Of a stretch of DNA of 64,000 nt, positions 8,891 to 16,845 are shown one piece after another. The position numbers were made by a program, and so were the translations under genes. The first letter of the stretch is position 1, and each line of letters begins with the position of its first letter. Source of the stretch: Guopingia tenuis (GTDB lineage: Bacteria; Bacillota; Clostridia; Christensenellales; Christensenellaceae); assembly GCF_014384805.1 (NCBI RefSeq), contig NZ_JACRSS010000003.1, forward strand, positions 186,001 through 250,000. The letters run 5' to 3'. The notes under the pieces were generated by a model, which was given only the letters and a program-made list of their open reading frames with translations, was not told the origin of the DNA and searched no databases.

Positions 8891-10007
8891 TTGGCTTTCC
8901 TCCGTTTTGCTGCGCCGCATCCATCTTTTCCCGCAGGCGAACGAGCTGTTCCATCAGCCCCACCCACATGAGAAGCATCAGATCCTGGGTGAGCGCGGGG
9001 ACGACGATCCAGATCACCACCAGAATCGCCACTCGCCCCGGCGTGGAACGAATGCGCGGCCGCAGCAGATAGTCGATCAGGGCCAGTCCCTGAATGCTGA
9101 AGATGATATAGACAAACTGCAAAAGCACGTTGCCCGCCACCTCAAGCTGCGGCAGGTTCAGCAGCCCGGGGAGCATGGCCAGGACAAACGTAATGATAAG
9201 ATAGATTCCCGAAGTTTTGGGCAGGAGGAAATGGGAAAAGGGCGGCATTTTCCCCACTTCGCCGCCCGTCCGTTTGACAAGATAGCGGGGAATGAGAAAG
9301 CCGCCGACGCCGCTATATAGGATATAGCTGACCGCCGATGTGGGGATGGTCTGAGCAATGATCTGCCGCAGCATTTCCTGCTGGGGCTGTGCCGTGACAT
9401 ACTCCCGCATCTGCTGCACCGTCACCTGCCCCATCTCCGCCAATACCTGGTCTATGGAAGCCACGCCGCTCTGGACATCCACAAAGCGGAACGTCCAATA
9501 AAAAGCGGCCGCCACGTTTGCATCGGTTTCCATCGCCGTTTTCATGGTCTCAAACAGATAAGTGAGCGGGTCCAGGCCGGTTTTGAGATAGATATACCCC
9601 GCCGCCAAGGCCACAGTAAGCAAGGCCCCGCCGCAGGAGAGCACCAGGCTGTCATACGCCCCCATTTTTTTATGAATTACAATGCTGCCAATCAAAATTA
9701 TGGGGAGCAGCGCGCCAAACAGCAAAAGCCCCGCTTGCCCCAGGATGAGCCAGCCAGCTCCTGCGCCAAACAGGCAAAAGCCCAATCCCCAGGTCCAGCC
9801 CCGTTTCGCACCCACATAAATTGCCGGCATGGGCAGGCACACAAGGGCGCATAGGGCGACGCTGACCGTGTTTTCGCCCGCAAGCCCCATGAGGGCTGCC
9901 ATGTTGCCCAACAAAAAAAGAAGTGCAACAAGCACAGCCGCCGCAATGAGCAGCTCCCATCCTAATTTTGACTGTCGCCCCCGTCCGGGGGCCTGCATGG
10001 TTTCCAT
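8883..10007 (-). CDS. YybS-like polytopic membrane protein (DUF2232)
   Basis: A 374-residue integral membrane protein with about eight hydrophobic segments, for example LLIAAAVLVALLFLLGNMAAL and VALCALVCLPMPAIYVGAK. The fold and its position directly upstream of gdpP match the DUF2232/YybS family found in Firmicutes, whose biochemical role is not established. The start at 10007 agrees with a promoter only about 20 nt upstream, giving a short leader; the ribosome binding site (GCGGTG) is weak. Confidence 0.85.
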   Translation of the reverse strand: METMQAPGRGRQSKLGWELLIAAAVLVALLFLLGNMAALMGLAGENTVSVALCALVCLPMPAIYVGAKRGWTWGLGFCLFGAGAGWLILGQAGLLLFGALLPIILIGSIVIHKKMGAYDSLVLSCGGALLTVALAAGYIYLKTGLDPLTYLFETMKTAMETDANVAAAFYWTFRFVDVQSGVASIDQVLAEMGQVTVQQMREYVTAQPQQEMLRQIIAQTIPTSAVSYILYSGVGGFLIPRYLVKRTGGEVGKMPPFSHFLLPKTSGIYLIITFVLAMLPGLLNLPQLEVAGNVLLQFVYIIFSIQGLALIDYLLRPRIRSTPGRVAILVVIWIVVPALTQDLMLLMWVGLMEQLVRLREKMDAAQQNGGKPNA

Positions 10008-10025
10008 CTCTATTTCACCGCTTCT

Positions 10026-10055
10026 ATCATAGCACAATTCTCCCGGCGCCCGCAA
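10026..10055 (-). promoter_or_regulatory. predicted sigma-A promoter for yybS-gdpP-rplI-dnaB
   Basis: On the minus strand TTGCGG (10055-10050) and TATGAT (10031-10026) are separated by 18 nt. The predicted start site falls close to the yybS-like start codon at 10007. Confidence 0.6.
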
Positions 10056-10487
10056 CGGTTTCTCTCCCGGCTTCTGCGCATACTTTCTTCAGAGCCGGGG
10101 AGCCTTTGGCGCCGCCGTCCTTATCTCCAAAATTTCGCTCCCGGAGAAAACCCACCCCGGATCACAGGCTCTTTTTCAGCAACAGCATTCGGCTGCTTAC
10201 ACACCCCGGGCCCTTTGCCGGCACCATCTTGTCGTTTTTATCGTTTCCTTCCACAGCGCAAAGCCGCCCATTCTTTGTGAAACGCCTTCGTCCATATGAA
10301 AACCGCTTCGGCCCGCTGTCTTTTTCATTCTTTCTGCGAGCAGATAGGAAGCGGCGTTGCCCCTTTCAAAAGAATTTTGGTCCAGCATTCCCTCTATATA
10401 CACAGTCTCTTTTCCAGACGCTTGCGTCGCCTATCCTTAAAAAATCCCCCTGCTCCCCAAAAAGGACTTCATCCGCCGCCACGGTTA
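10056..10487. other. intergenic region without a recognisable gene
   Basis: About 430 bp between the rpsF-ssb-rpsR terminator and the yybS promoter. The strand shown is C-rich and full of short open frames without ribosome binding sites. I see no gene or RNA structure I can name. Confidence 0.45.
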
Positions 10488-10515
10488 CAAAAATAGCCGC
10501 CTTAAAAAAGGCGGC
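10488..10515 (-). terminator. intrinsic terminator of rpsF-ssb-rpsR
   Basis: Perfect 8-bp stem GCCGCCTT/AAGGCGGC (10496-10503 with 10508-10515), followed on the minus strand by TATTTTTG. It lies 45 bp after the rpsR stop. Confidence 0.82.
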
Positions 10516-10560
10516 ATAGCAACACGGTCTTTTGACCCCCGCTGCCGGGCAGACGTCTGT

Positions 10561-10806
10561 TTAGTCCGCAACATAGGGCAGCAGAGCCATGACTCTTGCG
10601 CGCTTGATGGCAACGGCAAGCTCTCTCTGATGCTTTGCGCAAACGCCCGTGGCCCGCCGGGGAGCAATTTTGCCCCGCTCGGAGATAAACCGCTTGAGCT
10701 TCGCAACATCTTTATAATCTATGCTTGTCGCCTTTTCCGCACAAAATGCGCAGACCTTTTTTCTCGGCCGGCGGCCGCGAGGTCTTCTCGCCATTCTGTC
10801 TTCCAT
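10561..10806 (-). CDS. rpsR: 30S ribosomal protein bS18
   Basis: An 81-residue bS18 that binds bS6 on the 30S platform. KRFISERGKIAPRRATGVCAKHQRELA-type sequence fills the core (about residues 38-66). The N-terminal CAFC pair together with the later Cys indicates a zinc-binding (Cys-plus) version. It is the last gene of the rpsF-ssb-rpsR operon, 39 bp after ssb, and is followed by a terminator. Confidence 0.97.
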   Translation of the reverse strand: MEDRMARRPRGRRPRKKVCAFCAEKATSIDYKDVAKLKRFISERGKIAPRRATGVCAKHQRELAVAIKRARVMALLPYVAD

Positions 10807-10845
10807 AGCTTATTTCATCCTCCTTAAAAATTCGGGTTCTTCCGC

Positions 10846-11280
10846 TTAGAACGGAAGTTCCTCATCATCCACCAGAACGTCGTTCATTTCCGAAGCAAAC
10901 ATATTGCTTTCGCTTTCCGCCGGTGCATGGGGCGCATAGGCATCCCTTCCCCCACCGCCGCCGGAACCGCCGGCGCCTGGCTTGGCCAGGAATTCAACAT
11001 CATCGGCCTGAATCTCGGTCACATAGCGTTTTGTGCCGTCTTTGGCGTCATAGCTCCGGGTCCGAAGCTCGCCGCAAACCGCCACCTGCTGGCCTTTCAC
11101 GAGATATTTCCCGCAGTTATCCGCCAGGCCGCGCCATGTCACAACATTCAGAAAATCCGACTCCTCCCGGTTCATCCGCCGCGTCACCGCCACGGAAAAG
11201 GTCGTCACCGAGATGCCGTTGGGCGTCGTGCGGTGCTCCGGGTCTCTTGTCAATCTTCCAACGATAAAAACTTTATTCAT
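10846..11280 (-). CDS. ssb: single-stranded DNA-binding protein
   Basis: A 144-residue SSB. The OB-fold begins MNKVFIVGRLTRDPE and includes FLNVVTWRGLADNCGKYLVKGQ and YDAKDGTKRYVTEI. A Gly-rich linker leads to the acidic partner-binding tip DDEELPF at the C terminus. It lies between rpsF and rpsR, the conserved arrangement that links replication to ribosome production. Confidence 0.97.
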   Translation of the reverse strand: MNKVFIVGRLTRDPEHRTTPNGISVTTFSVAVTRRMNREESDFLNVVTWRGLADNCGKYLVKGQQVAVCGELRTRSYDAKDGTKRYVTEIQADDVEFLAKPGAGGSGGGGGRDAYAPHAPAESESNMFASEMNDVLVDDEELPF

Positions 11281-11292
11281 TCTTATCCACCT

Positions 11293-11583
11293 TTACTGTT
11301 CATCCTTGCGGATGACCATGTAACGCATTACGAATTCCGAAATTTTGAAATTTCTCTCCAGCTCGGCGGGCAGCTCGGGCTTGGCCTTGAAATTCACCAG
11401 GACATAATATCCATCGTTGATATAATCGATGGGATATGCCAGCCGCCGCTTGCCCCATTCGTCGATTCCCTCGATCTCACCGCCGTCTTCCGTGATGATG
11501 CCGGAGAATTTCGAAATGAGCTCCGCTCTTGCTTCGTCCTCCATATCGGGCTTCAAAACATACAGCGCTTCATAGTTGTTCAT
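11293..11583 (-). CDS. rpsF: 30S ribosomal protein bS6
   Basis: A 96-residue bS6 starting MNNYEALYVLKPDMEDE, with WGKRRLAYPIDYINDGYYVL in the core and FKISEFVMRYMVIR near the end. The start at 11583 follows GGGAGGTGAAAGAGAA; an upstream in-frame ATG would overlap the leader hairpin and is rejected. First gene of the rpsF-ssb-rpsR operon. Confidence 0.96.
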   Translation of the reverse strand: MNNYEALYVLKPDMEDEARAELISKFSGIITEDGGEIEGIDEWGKRRLAYPIDYINDGYYVLVNFKAKPELPAELERNFKISEFVMRYMVIRKDEQ

Positions 11584-11611
11584 TTCTCTTTCACCTCCCT
11601 TTGGTCTATTG

Positions 11612-11629
11612 GCGCCGGTCCGCCGGCGC
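11612..11629 (-). promoter_or_regulatory. rpsF leader hairpin, candidate S6:S18 autoregulatory site
   Basis: A perfect 7-bp stem GCGCCGG/CCGGCGC closes a 4-nt loop in the short 5' leader between the promoter and the rpsF ribosome binding site. Many bacteria have an rpsF leader motif bound by the S6:S18 complex. Position and CCG content fit, but I could not confirm the consensus. Confidence 0.4.
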
Positions 11630-11643
11630 AAGGATGCTTATTT

Positions 11644-11672
11644 ATTATAGCACCCTTTCTCCCCCTATGCAA
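11644..11672 (-). promoter_or_regulatory. sigma-A promoter of rpsF-ssb-rpsR
   Basis: On the minus strand TTGCAT (11672-11667) and a perfect TATAAT (11649-11644) are separated by exactly 17 nt, about 60 bp upstream of the rpsF start. Confidence 0.85.
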
Positions 11673-11814
11673 GCGGTTTTTCGGGTTTTCTCCCGCGCCC
11701 CGGGCCGCATCTTTTTTCTGGACGAACCCGGCAAACTGTGCTACCATAATTTTTAGCGGTTTTGCGTGGATTTTGGGGATGCCGCGGCTGCCGATCACGA
11801 AAAGAGGTGCCTTT

Positions 11815-12546
11815 ATGCTTTCTTCCAACCGATATCTGACCTTTTCCCGGGGGCTGCGGGACGGGCTTCCCATCGCCCTTGGATATATCTCCGTGGCCTT
11901 TGCCTTTGGGATTCTGGCCGTGGAAAAGGGTCTGCCTGCCTGGTCCCCCATCCTCATCTCCGTCACGAATTTTACAGGAACCGGCCAGTTCGCCGGCATC
12001 GATCTCATCGCCGCCATGGCCTCCTTTGCCGAGATCGCCTTTACCCTTCTCATCATCAACCTGCGGTATCTTCTCATGTCCCTTTCCCTATCCCAGCGGT
12101 TGGAGCCGGGCATGGGGCTGGGAAAGCGAATGGCCATTGCCTTTGGCATCACCGACGAAATCTTTGCCGTCGCCATCCAGAAGGAATCTCTTCTGGGCGG
12201 CAAATATCTGGCGGGTCTGATCCTCTCCTCCTATTCCGGATGGGTGGGCGGAACGGTTCTGGGCGCTCTGGCAAGCTCCCTTCTGCCTGCTTCGCTTTTG
12301 AGTGCTTTGGGGATCGCCCTCTATGCCATGTTTATCGCTATCATCATTCCCCCGGCCCGGAGCAGCCGCCCGGTCGCCCTCGTCATCCTCACAGCGGTGT
12401 GTCTGAGCTGTCTGTTCCGCTATGTCCCCTTCCTCTCCGGGCTCAGCTCGGGATGGGTCATCATCATCAGCGGGCTGGTCTCCGCCCTCATCGGCACCTT
12501 CCTCTTTCCCATGCAGGAAGACAAAGAAGAGGAGGCGGATAAATAA
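11815..12546 (+). CDS. azlC: AzlC-family branched-chain amino-acid exporter subunit
   Basis: A 243-residue membrane protein, large subunit of the AzlCD-type exporter for branched-chain amino acids. The family N terminus is clear (FSRGLRDGLPIALGYISVA, then FAFGILAVEKGL), as are the NFTGTGQFAG and INLRYLLMSLSLSQRL segments, with several membrane helices. The start at 11815 follows AAAGAGGTGC; longer in-frame extension upstream is non-coding. Its stop shares one base with the azlD start, so the subunits are translationally coupled. Confidence 0.92.
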   Translation: MLSSNRYLTFSRGLRDGLPIALGYISVAFAFGILAVEKGLPAWSPILISVTNFTGTGQFAGIDLIAAMASFAEIAFTLLIINLRYLLMSLSLSQRLEPGMGLGKRMAIAFGITDEIFAVAIQKESLLGGKYLAGLILSSYSGWVGGTVLGALASSLLPASLLSALGIALYAMFIAIIIPPARSSRPVALVILTAVCLSCLFRYVPFLSGLSSGWVIIISGLVSALIGTFLFPMQEDKEEEADK

Positions 12547-12872
12547 TGGAGCTTGGACGTCTTCTTCTGGCTATTGGGGTGATGGCTCTTGTGACCTATC
12601 TGCCCCGCGTCATTCCCATCACGGTCTTTCGCAAAAAGATCAACAACGTGTATTTCAAGTCCTTCCTGAACTATATGCCCTATGGCGTTCTGGCCGCCAT
12701 GGTCTTTCCCGAAGTCCTGTATTCAACAGCCAGCCTCTATTCCGCCGTTTTCGGCACGCTGGTCGCCCTGTTTCTCTCCTATAAAAAGCAGGGGCTTCTG
12801 GTGGTGGCCATTGGCGGAACGGCCGCCGTCTGGATCTGCGAACAGCTTCTCACGATGGCAGGCGTGATGTAA
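12546..12872 (+). CDS. azlD: AzlD-family branched-chain amino-acid exporter subunit
   Basis: A 108-residue small membrane protein with three to four hydrophobic helices. TYLPRVIPITVFRKKI and FLNYMPYGVLAAMVFPEVL are typical of the AzlD family, the partner of AzlC. It overlaps azlC by one nucleotide (TAATG). Confidence 0.92.
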   Translation: MELGRLLLAIGVMALVTYLPRVIPITVFRKKINNVYFKSFLNYMPYGVLAAMVFPEVLYSTASLYSAVFGTLVALFLSYKKQGLLVVAIGGTAAVWICEQLLTMAGVM

Positions 12873-12950
12873 AAAGTCATAAGCCGGAGAAATTGGCAAA
12901 GCCGAAACACCTCCGGCCTTTCCCCGCCCGTCTCATCAAAGGAATATAAA

Positions 12951-13682
12951 ATGAAAGAAAACCGATACGATGACGAATCCTTTTTTCAAAAATACGCAGA
13001 AATGATGCGTTCCCAGCAGGGACTGGCGGGCGCCGGCGAATGGCCAGAGCTGAAAAAGCTCCTTCCGGACTTCCGGGGGAAGCGGGTTCTGGATCTGGGA
13101 TGCGGCTATGGCTGGCACTGTAAATATGCCGCCGAACAAGGCGCCCAATATGTGCTGGGAACGGATATTTCCCACAAAATGCTGGAGTCAGCGCGCCGCA
13201 AAAATGCGGATTTCCATATCGAATACCGCTGCATCGCCATGGAGGACGCGGCATTCCCGCCCGGCTCTTTTGATGTGATCCTGAGCTCTCTGGCCTTTCA
13301 CTATGTGAAGGATTTCCAGGGCATGGCGGCAAACATCTTTCAATGGCTGAAAAAAGGGGGCAGTTTCGTGTTCTCGGTGGAGCATCCTGTTTTCACGGCA
13401 TATGGGTCCCAGGACTGGTATTACGGCGCCGACGGCAGCATCCTTCATTTTCCCGTGGACCGTTATTATTATGAAGGGAAGCGGGACGCCGTCTTTTTGG
13501 GGGAGCAGGTCACAAAATACCATCGGACGCTGACGACCTATCTGAACACGCTTTTGGAAATCGGTTTTATTCTTCAACATGTTGTCGAGCCCCAGCCGCC
13601 GAAGGAGATGCTGGATCTTCCCGGCATGCGGGATGAGATGCGCCGCCCCCTGATGCTTCTGGTTTCGGCCCGCAAGGTATAA
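12951..13682 (+). CDS. class I SAM-dependent methyltransferase
   Basis: A 243-residue methyltransferase. Motif I is VLDLGCGYGWHCKYAAEQGA (about residues 47-66), with the acidic VLGTDIS after strand 2 and the FDVILSSLAFHYVKDF segment typical of ubiE/small-molecule methyltransferases. The acceptor is unknown. It lies 78 bp downstream of azlD on the same strand without an obvious terminator between. Confidence 0.87.
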   Translation: MKENRYDDESFFQKYAEMMRSQQGLAGAGEWPELKKLLPDFRGKRVLDLGCGYGWHCKYAAEQGAQYVLGTDISHKMLESARRKNADFHIEYRCIAMEDAAFPPGSFDVILSSLAFHYVKDFQGMAANIFQWLKKGGSFVFSVEHPVFTAYGSQDWYYGADGSILHFPVDRYYYEGKRDAVFLGEQVTKYHRTLTTYLNTLLEIGFILQHVVEPQPPKEMLDLPGMRDEMRRPLMLLVSARKV

Positions 13683-14151
13683 CGATAAATGTACACATTC
13701 CGGAATCCGGCCGGATTATCCGCCGCATCGGGAAAAGAAATGGGGAATGCGCCGGCAAGCCGGACGTATCAACGTCCCAAATCCATTATTGTGTACTGTT
13801 TTTCACAAAAAAACCTTTCCTTCTCTCCTTCCTGTATCCCCTCCGTTCGTAACAGAAAGCGCGGTTTTTTCGTTTTTTAAAGATTTGTCATCCGTTTCCC
13901 CTATAAGGGAGCGCTGTTGTTTCCCCAGCCTTTGTATGCGCGCTCCGGCTATATTGGCGGCTTTGCTTTTGCCGTTTTCGCTTCCCCGTCTAGGGGATTT
14001 ATTTTTTCACTGTATTTTCCAAAAGGGCCTGTCATAAGCAGCGGTCGATTTTCTGTTTTTTCGCAGAGGGCTTTCCGGCGCGCCGTTTTCCGCCAAACGG
14101 GGCTTCTCACTTCGCCGCCGTCTTTCATTGGCCTTTGGTTCATGCCGTTCC
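13683..14151. other. intergenic region without a recognisable gene
   Basis: About 470 bp between the methyltransferase stop and the mreB terminator. It has many T-rich and CCGCC-rich tracts, but I can support no gene or RNA. Confidence 0.45.
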
Positions 14152-14187
14152 ACAAAAATAAGGCCGCAGATGCCTGCGGCCTTTTGT
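14152..14187 (-). terminator. intrinsic terminator of mreB
   Basis: A 10-bp stem AAGGCCGCAG/CTGCGGCCTT (14160-14169 with 14174-14183) with A/T runs on both sides, 16 bp beyond the mreB stop codon. Confidence 0.88.
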
Positions 14188-14202
14188 TTCCTCGTCTGCG
14201 GC

Positions 14203-15252
14203 TTAGTAGTTATCGTAGTAATTGCCGCGCTTATAATCATAGATGGAATACTGGCTGAACTGATCCAGGTTTTCGATCTCCAACGCCTTTCCGGTTCCGA
14301 TAGCCACGCAGGAGATGGCGTCCTCTGCCACATAGCAGGGAATCTTGCACCGCTCGGTCAGAAGCCGTTCCAGGCCATAGAGCAGCGCACCGCCGCCTGT
14401 CATGCAGATGCCGTTTTCCGCGATATCCGAAGCCAGCTCCGGAGGCGTCCGTTCCAGCACGCCATGAACCGTTTCCATGATGCTGTTTAAGGGCTCCTGG
14501 AAAGCCTCAATGGTCTCGTTGGAGCTCAGGGTGATGGTCTTGGGCAGACCAGAAATCAGGTTCCGGCCGGTGATTTCCATATAGGCTTCTTCCCGCCGCG
14601 GGAATGCCGAACCGATATTGATTTTTACTTCTTCTGCCGTCCGCTCACCGATAAGCATATTATATTTCTTTTTGACATAGCGCACCATAGCTTCGTCAAA
14701 CTTGTCGCCTGCAATCTTGATGGAATCGCTGAGAACCGCTCCGCCAAGAGAAATCACGGCAATATCCGTCGTGCCGCCGCCGATGTCCAGAACCATATGG
14801 CCGACAGGCTCGCCGATATCGATGCCAGCGCCGATGGCCGCCGCAATCGGCTCTTCGATGAGGCAGGTGTTGCGTGCTCCGGCCTCCTCTGTTGCCTCAA
14901 TAACCGAACGTTTTTCCACTTCGGTTACGCCGCTGGGCACGCAGACAACGACCCGGGGCTTGAAAAACAACTTGCGCCCGATGACCTTGCGCAGGAAATA
15001 GCGCAGCATCCGCTCGGTGTCGTGGAAATTCGAGATAACGCCATCCCGCAGGGGGCGCACTGCCACAATGTTGCCCGGCGTCCGGCCCAGCATGATCCGC
15101 GCCTCTTCGCCAATAGCCATCATTTTCCCGCTCTGCCGCTCCACGGCCACAACCGAAGGTTCGCGCATGACGATCCCCTTGCCCTTTACATATACCAGGA
15201 CACTGGCTGTGCCCAAATCTATTCCCACATCGTTATAATCAAACCAACCCAT
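14203..15252 (-). CDS. mreB: rod shape-determining actin homologue MreB/Mbl
   Basis: A 349-residue bacterial actin that forms membrane-associated filaments and directs lateral wall synthesis. Nucleotide-binding motifs are intact: VGIDLGTASVLVYVKGKG (phosphate 1), VLDIGGGTTDIAVISLGG (phosphate 2) and NGICMTGGGALLYGLERL (adenosine). The C-terminal extension after IENLDQFSQ is short and Tyr/Asn-rich. No mreC or mreD follows, so this is a stand-alone Mbl/MreBH-like copy or the operon is split. It ends at a strong terminator. Confidence 0.95.
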   Translation of the reverse strand: MGWFDYNDVGIDLGTASVLVYVKGKGIVMREPSVVAVERQSGKMMAIGEEARIMLGRTPGNIVAVRPLRDGVISNFHDTERMLRYFLRKVIGRKLFFKPRVVVCVPSGVTEVEKRSVIEATEEAGARNTCLIEEPIAAAIGAGIDIGEPVGHMVLDIGGGTTDIAVISLGGAVLSDSIKIAGDKFDEAMVRYVKKKYNMLIGERTAEEVKINIGSAFPRREEAYMEITGRNLISGLPKTITLSSNETIEAFQEPLNSIMETVHGVLERTPPELASDIAENGICMTGGGALLYGLERLLTERCKIPCYVAEDAISCVAIGTGKALEIENLDQFSQYSIYDYKRGNYYDNY

Positions 15253-15613
15253 ATGTATCTCCTATACCTTCTTTAGCGATTCCGGCCTGTGCTTGTCCTT
15301 TTCCGGCACATTTTCTGCCAACATTTTCCCGCCAACCGCATGGAAAAGTATTCCCAAGGCCGTACACATATCATGATAATACATTTTTCCGTGTTTTTCA
15401 AGGATATTTTCGCGTTTCTCTCGAGTTAACAATTTTTTTACGATCTCTCACCTTTCCCTGATGAGGATTCCTGTCCGTCTCCCAACTATTCTTTCCAATA
15501 AACAGGAATTGTAACCATGGAGAAAATATTTCTGGAGATCCCCTCCCCGCTGCACCTTTTTCTTCTATATATCATAGTCTGTATTGTATCAGAAGAATGG
15601 AGGGCATGCTTTT
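15253..15613. other. intergenic region between divergent mreB and a small gene
   Basis: About 360 bp, moderately AT-rich. It must hold promoters for mreB (leftward) and for the small gene at 15614 (rightward). I see no additional gene. Confidence 0.45.
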
Positions 15614-15829
15614 ATGACAATGTATGCAATGGTAATAGAGATCTACAACAACTGCAGCTTATTGGTTCAGGACTGCTCCACCGGCCAGGATGTCGTCGTC
15701 TTTGCGGCCAACGCCTGCCGTTTTCGGGCGGGAGAACGCATCCTCGTGGAATACAGCGGTGCCATGACCATGAGCCTGCCCCCGCAGATTTCGGCAGACT
15801 GCATCCGCCGGGTTTCGGGCTGCTGCTGA
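15614..15829 (+). CDS. small conserved-looking protein of unknown function
   Basis: A 71-residue protein, MTMYAMVIEIYNNCSLLVQD onward, ending RRVSGCC. It is predicted to be mostly beta strands and has five Cys, two of them the last residues. The start follows AATGGAGGGCATGCTTTT and the gene has its own terminator 9 nt after the stop, so it is a real single-gene unit. I do not recognise the family. The composition (short strands, ERILVEYSG) suggests a small beta-barrel domain. It stands directly upstream of tRNA-Leu. Confidence 0.7.
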   Translation: MTMYAMVIEIYNNCSLLVQDCSTGQDVVVFAANACRFRAGERILVEYSGAMTMSLPPQISADCIRRVSGCC

Positions 15830-15837
15830 GCCTTTCC

Positions 15838-15865
15838 AGCCCGCCCTTTGGGGCGGGCTTTTTTA
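15838..15865 (+). terminator. intrinsic terminator of the small protein gene
   Basis: A 9-bp stem AGCCCGCCC/GGGCGGGCT with a 4-nt loop is followed by six T. Confidence 0.92.
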
Positions 15866-15899
15866 TATCCAGTAAAGCAGCGGAAATGCGGGGAGATCC

Positions 15900-15928
15900 T
15901 TGACTTTTTCACTTCCTGTCGTTATAAT
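15900..15928 (+). promoter_or_regulatory. sigma-A promoter of tRNA-Leu
   Basis: TTGACT (15900-15905) and TATAAT (15923-15928) with 17-nt spacing, ending 39 nt before the mature tRNA 5' end. Confidence 0.88.
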
Positions 15929-15967
15929 AATTCGTGGTAACTACATAGAAACAGAGCTAAAATCCAA

Positions 15968-16056
15968 GCCGAAGTGGCGGAACTGGCAGACGCACAGGAC
16001 TTAAAATCCTGCGAGGGTTAAACTTCGTACCGGTTCGATCCCGGTCTTCGGCACCA
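15968..16056 (+). tRNA. tRNA-Leu (anticodon UAA)
   Basis: The acceptor stem GCCGAAG pairs with CTTCGGC. The anticodon loop CTTAAAA gives TAA at 16002-16004, decoding UUA. A long variable arm (GCGAGGGTTAAACTTCGTAC) marks it as a class II tRNA, the T arm has GGTTCGATCCC, and the 3' CCA is encoded. Confidence 0.96.
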
Positions 16057-16082
16057 CGCCACAGCAAACTGCGCTGTCCTTG

Positions 16083-16109
16083 AAAGCCCCGCTAAAAACG
16101 GGGCTTTTG
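16083..16109 (+). terminator. terminator after tRNA-Leu
   Basis: AAAGCCCCG and CGGGGCTTT flank a short A-rich loop and are followed by T, 27 nt beyond the tRNA. Confidence 0.8.
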
Positions 16110-16770
16110 CATACGCTCTGTTGCTGTCCTTATTCCGCGAGAAAACTCGCTCAATTTACCTGTTCGGTTGTACCCGCCACCGCGGCAGTTTGTTGTTGCT
16201 GCCACCTTCTTGTGGGTATGTGCCTTTGGCATAATTTGTTGCAAGCAAGAAGTTTAAATTTGGCAGATCAATTCACATTATAGCCAAAAATAACGCAGTA
16301 CCAATGTCCCCGGTATGTTTGGGGGGCTGTTTGTCCTATTGTCGCCCCTTTTTCGCAAAAAATCCGGCTGCGTTTTCTTCAAAAAATCTTTGCTTGCCTA
16401 CCACTTTTTTATGGATGCACGTCTTGCGGGCACATGTGATTTATAAAACAAAAGTTTATTTTTGATCGGTTGCCCCATCGGAGCAAAGTCTGTTTTGCTT
16501 TTTTGTTCCAAAAAAACATCGGCCCTTCCGTTGCCCGGATTCCATTCCCATCGTCTATTCACAGTCTTTGGGCTTTTGAGACGCACGGACTCTTGCAAAG
16601 TTTATAATTTATTACTGCAAATGAATTGCTTCTTTCTATACAAAATCAGTTTCTCTGCCTGCTCCGGATATTTACGACCCGCGTAATCCGGATGGCATTT
16701 GGGCAAGCTGGAGACAGACTCCTTAGATTTTATCACAGCCGCTATCTGCATGCAGCTGTAACATATCCTA
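16110..16770. other. gene-poor, AT-richer stretch downstream of tRNA-Leu
   Basis: About 660 bp with no open frame I believe on either strand. It is richer in A+T than its surroundings. It may be old insertion debris between the tRNA and the EVE-domain gene, but I found no duplicated tRNA 3' end that would mark an attachment site. Confidence 0.4.
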
Positions 16771-16806
16771 AAAAGGCCGCCTAGGTAACCGGGCGGCCTT
16801 TTTTTA
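16771..16806 (-). terminator. bidirectional terminator below the EVE-domain gene
   Basis: A stem of AAAAGGCCGCC with GGGCGGCCTT, with A-run and T-run flanks on both sides. It lies 40 bp after the stop of the minus-strand gene at 16846. Confidence 0.82.
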
Positions 16807-16845
16807 CTCGTTTTTCTCTTGAAAGGGCTTCAGAACAGCTCCGGA

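Noticed and set aside
6926..8971. A long open frame (about 680 codons) on the plus strand across gdpP.
   Set aside because: It mirrors gdpP exactly in a GC-rich region, has no ribosome binding site, and its translation is rich in His, Arg and Pro with no domain. The minus-strand gene has every expected motif.
10927..11814. An in-frame N-terminal extension of AzlC by almost 300 codons.
   Set aside because: It crosses ssb and rpsF on the other strand; the AzlC family start and a ribosome binding site are at 11815.
14203..15252. A DnaK-like chaperone reading of the actin-fold gene.
   Set aside because: The length (349 residues) and the phosphate and adenosine motifs are those of MreB; there is no substrate-binding domain.
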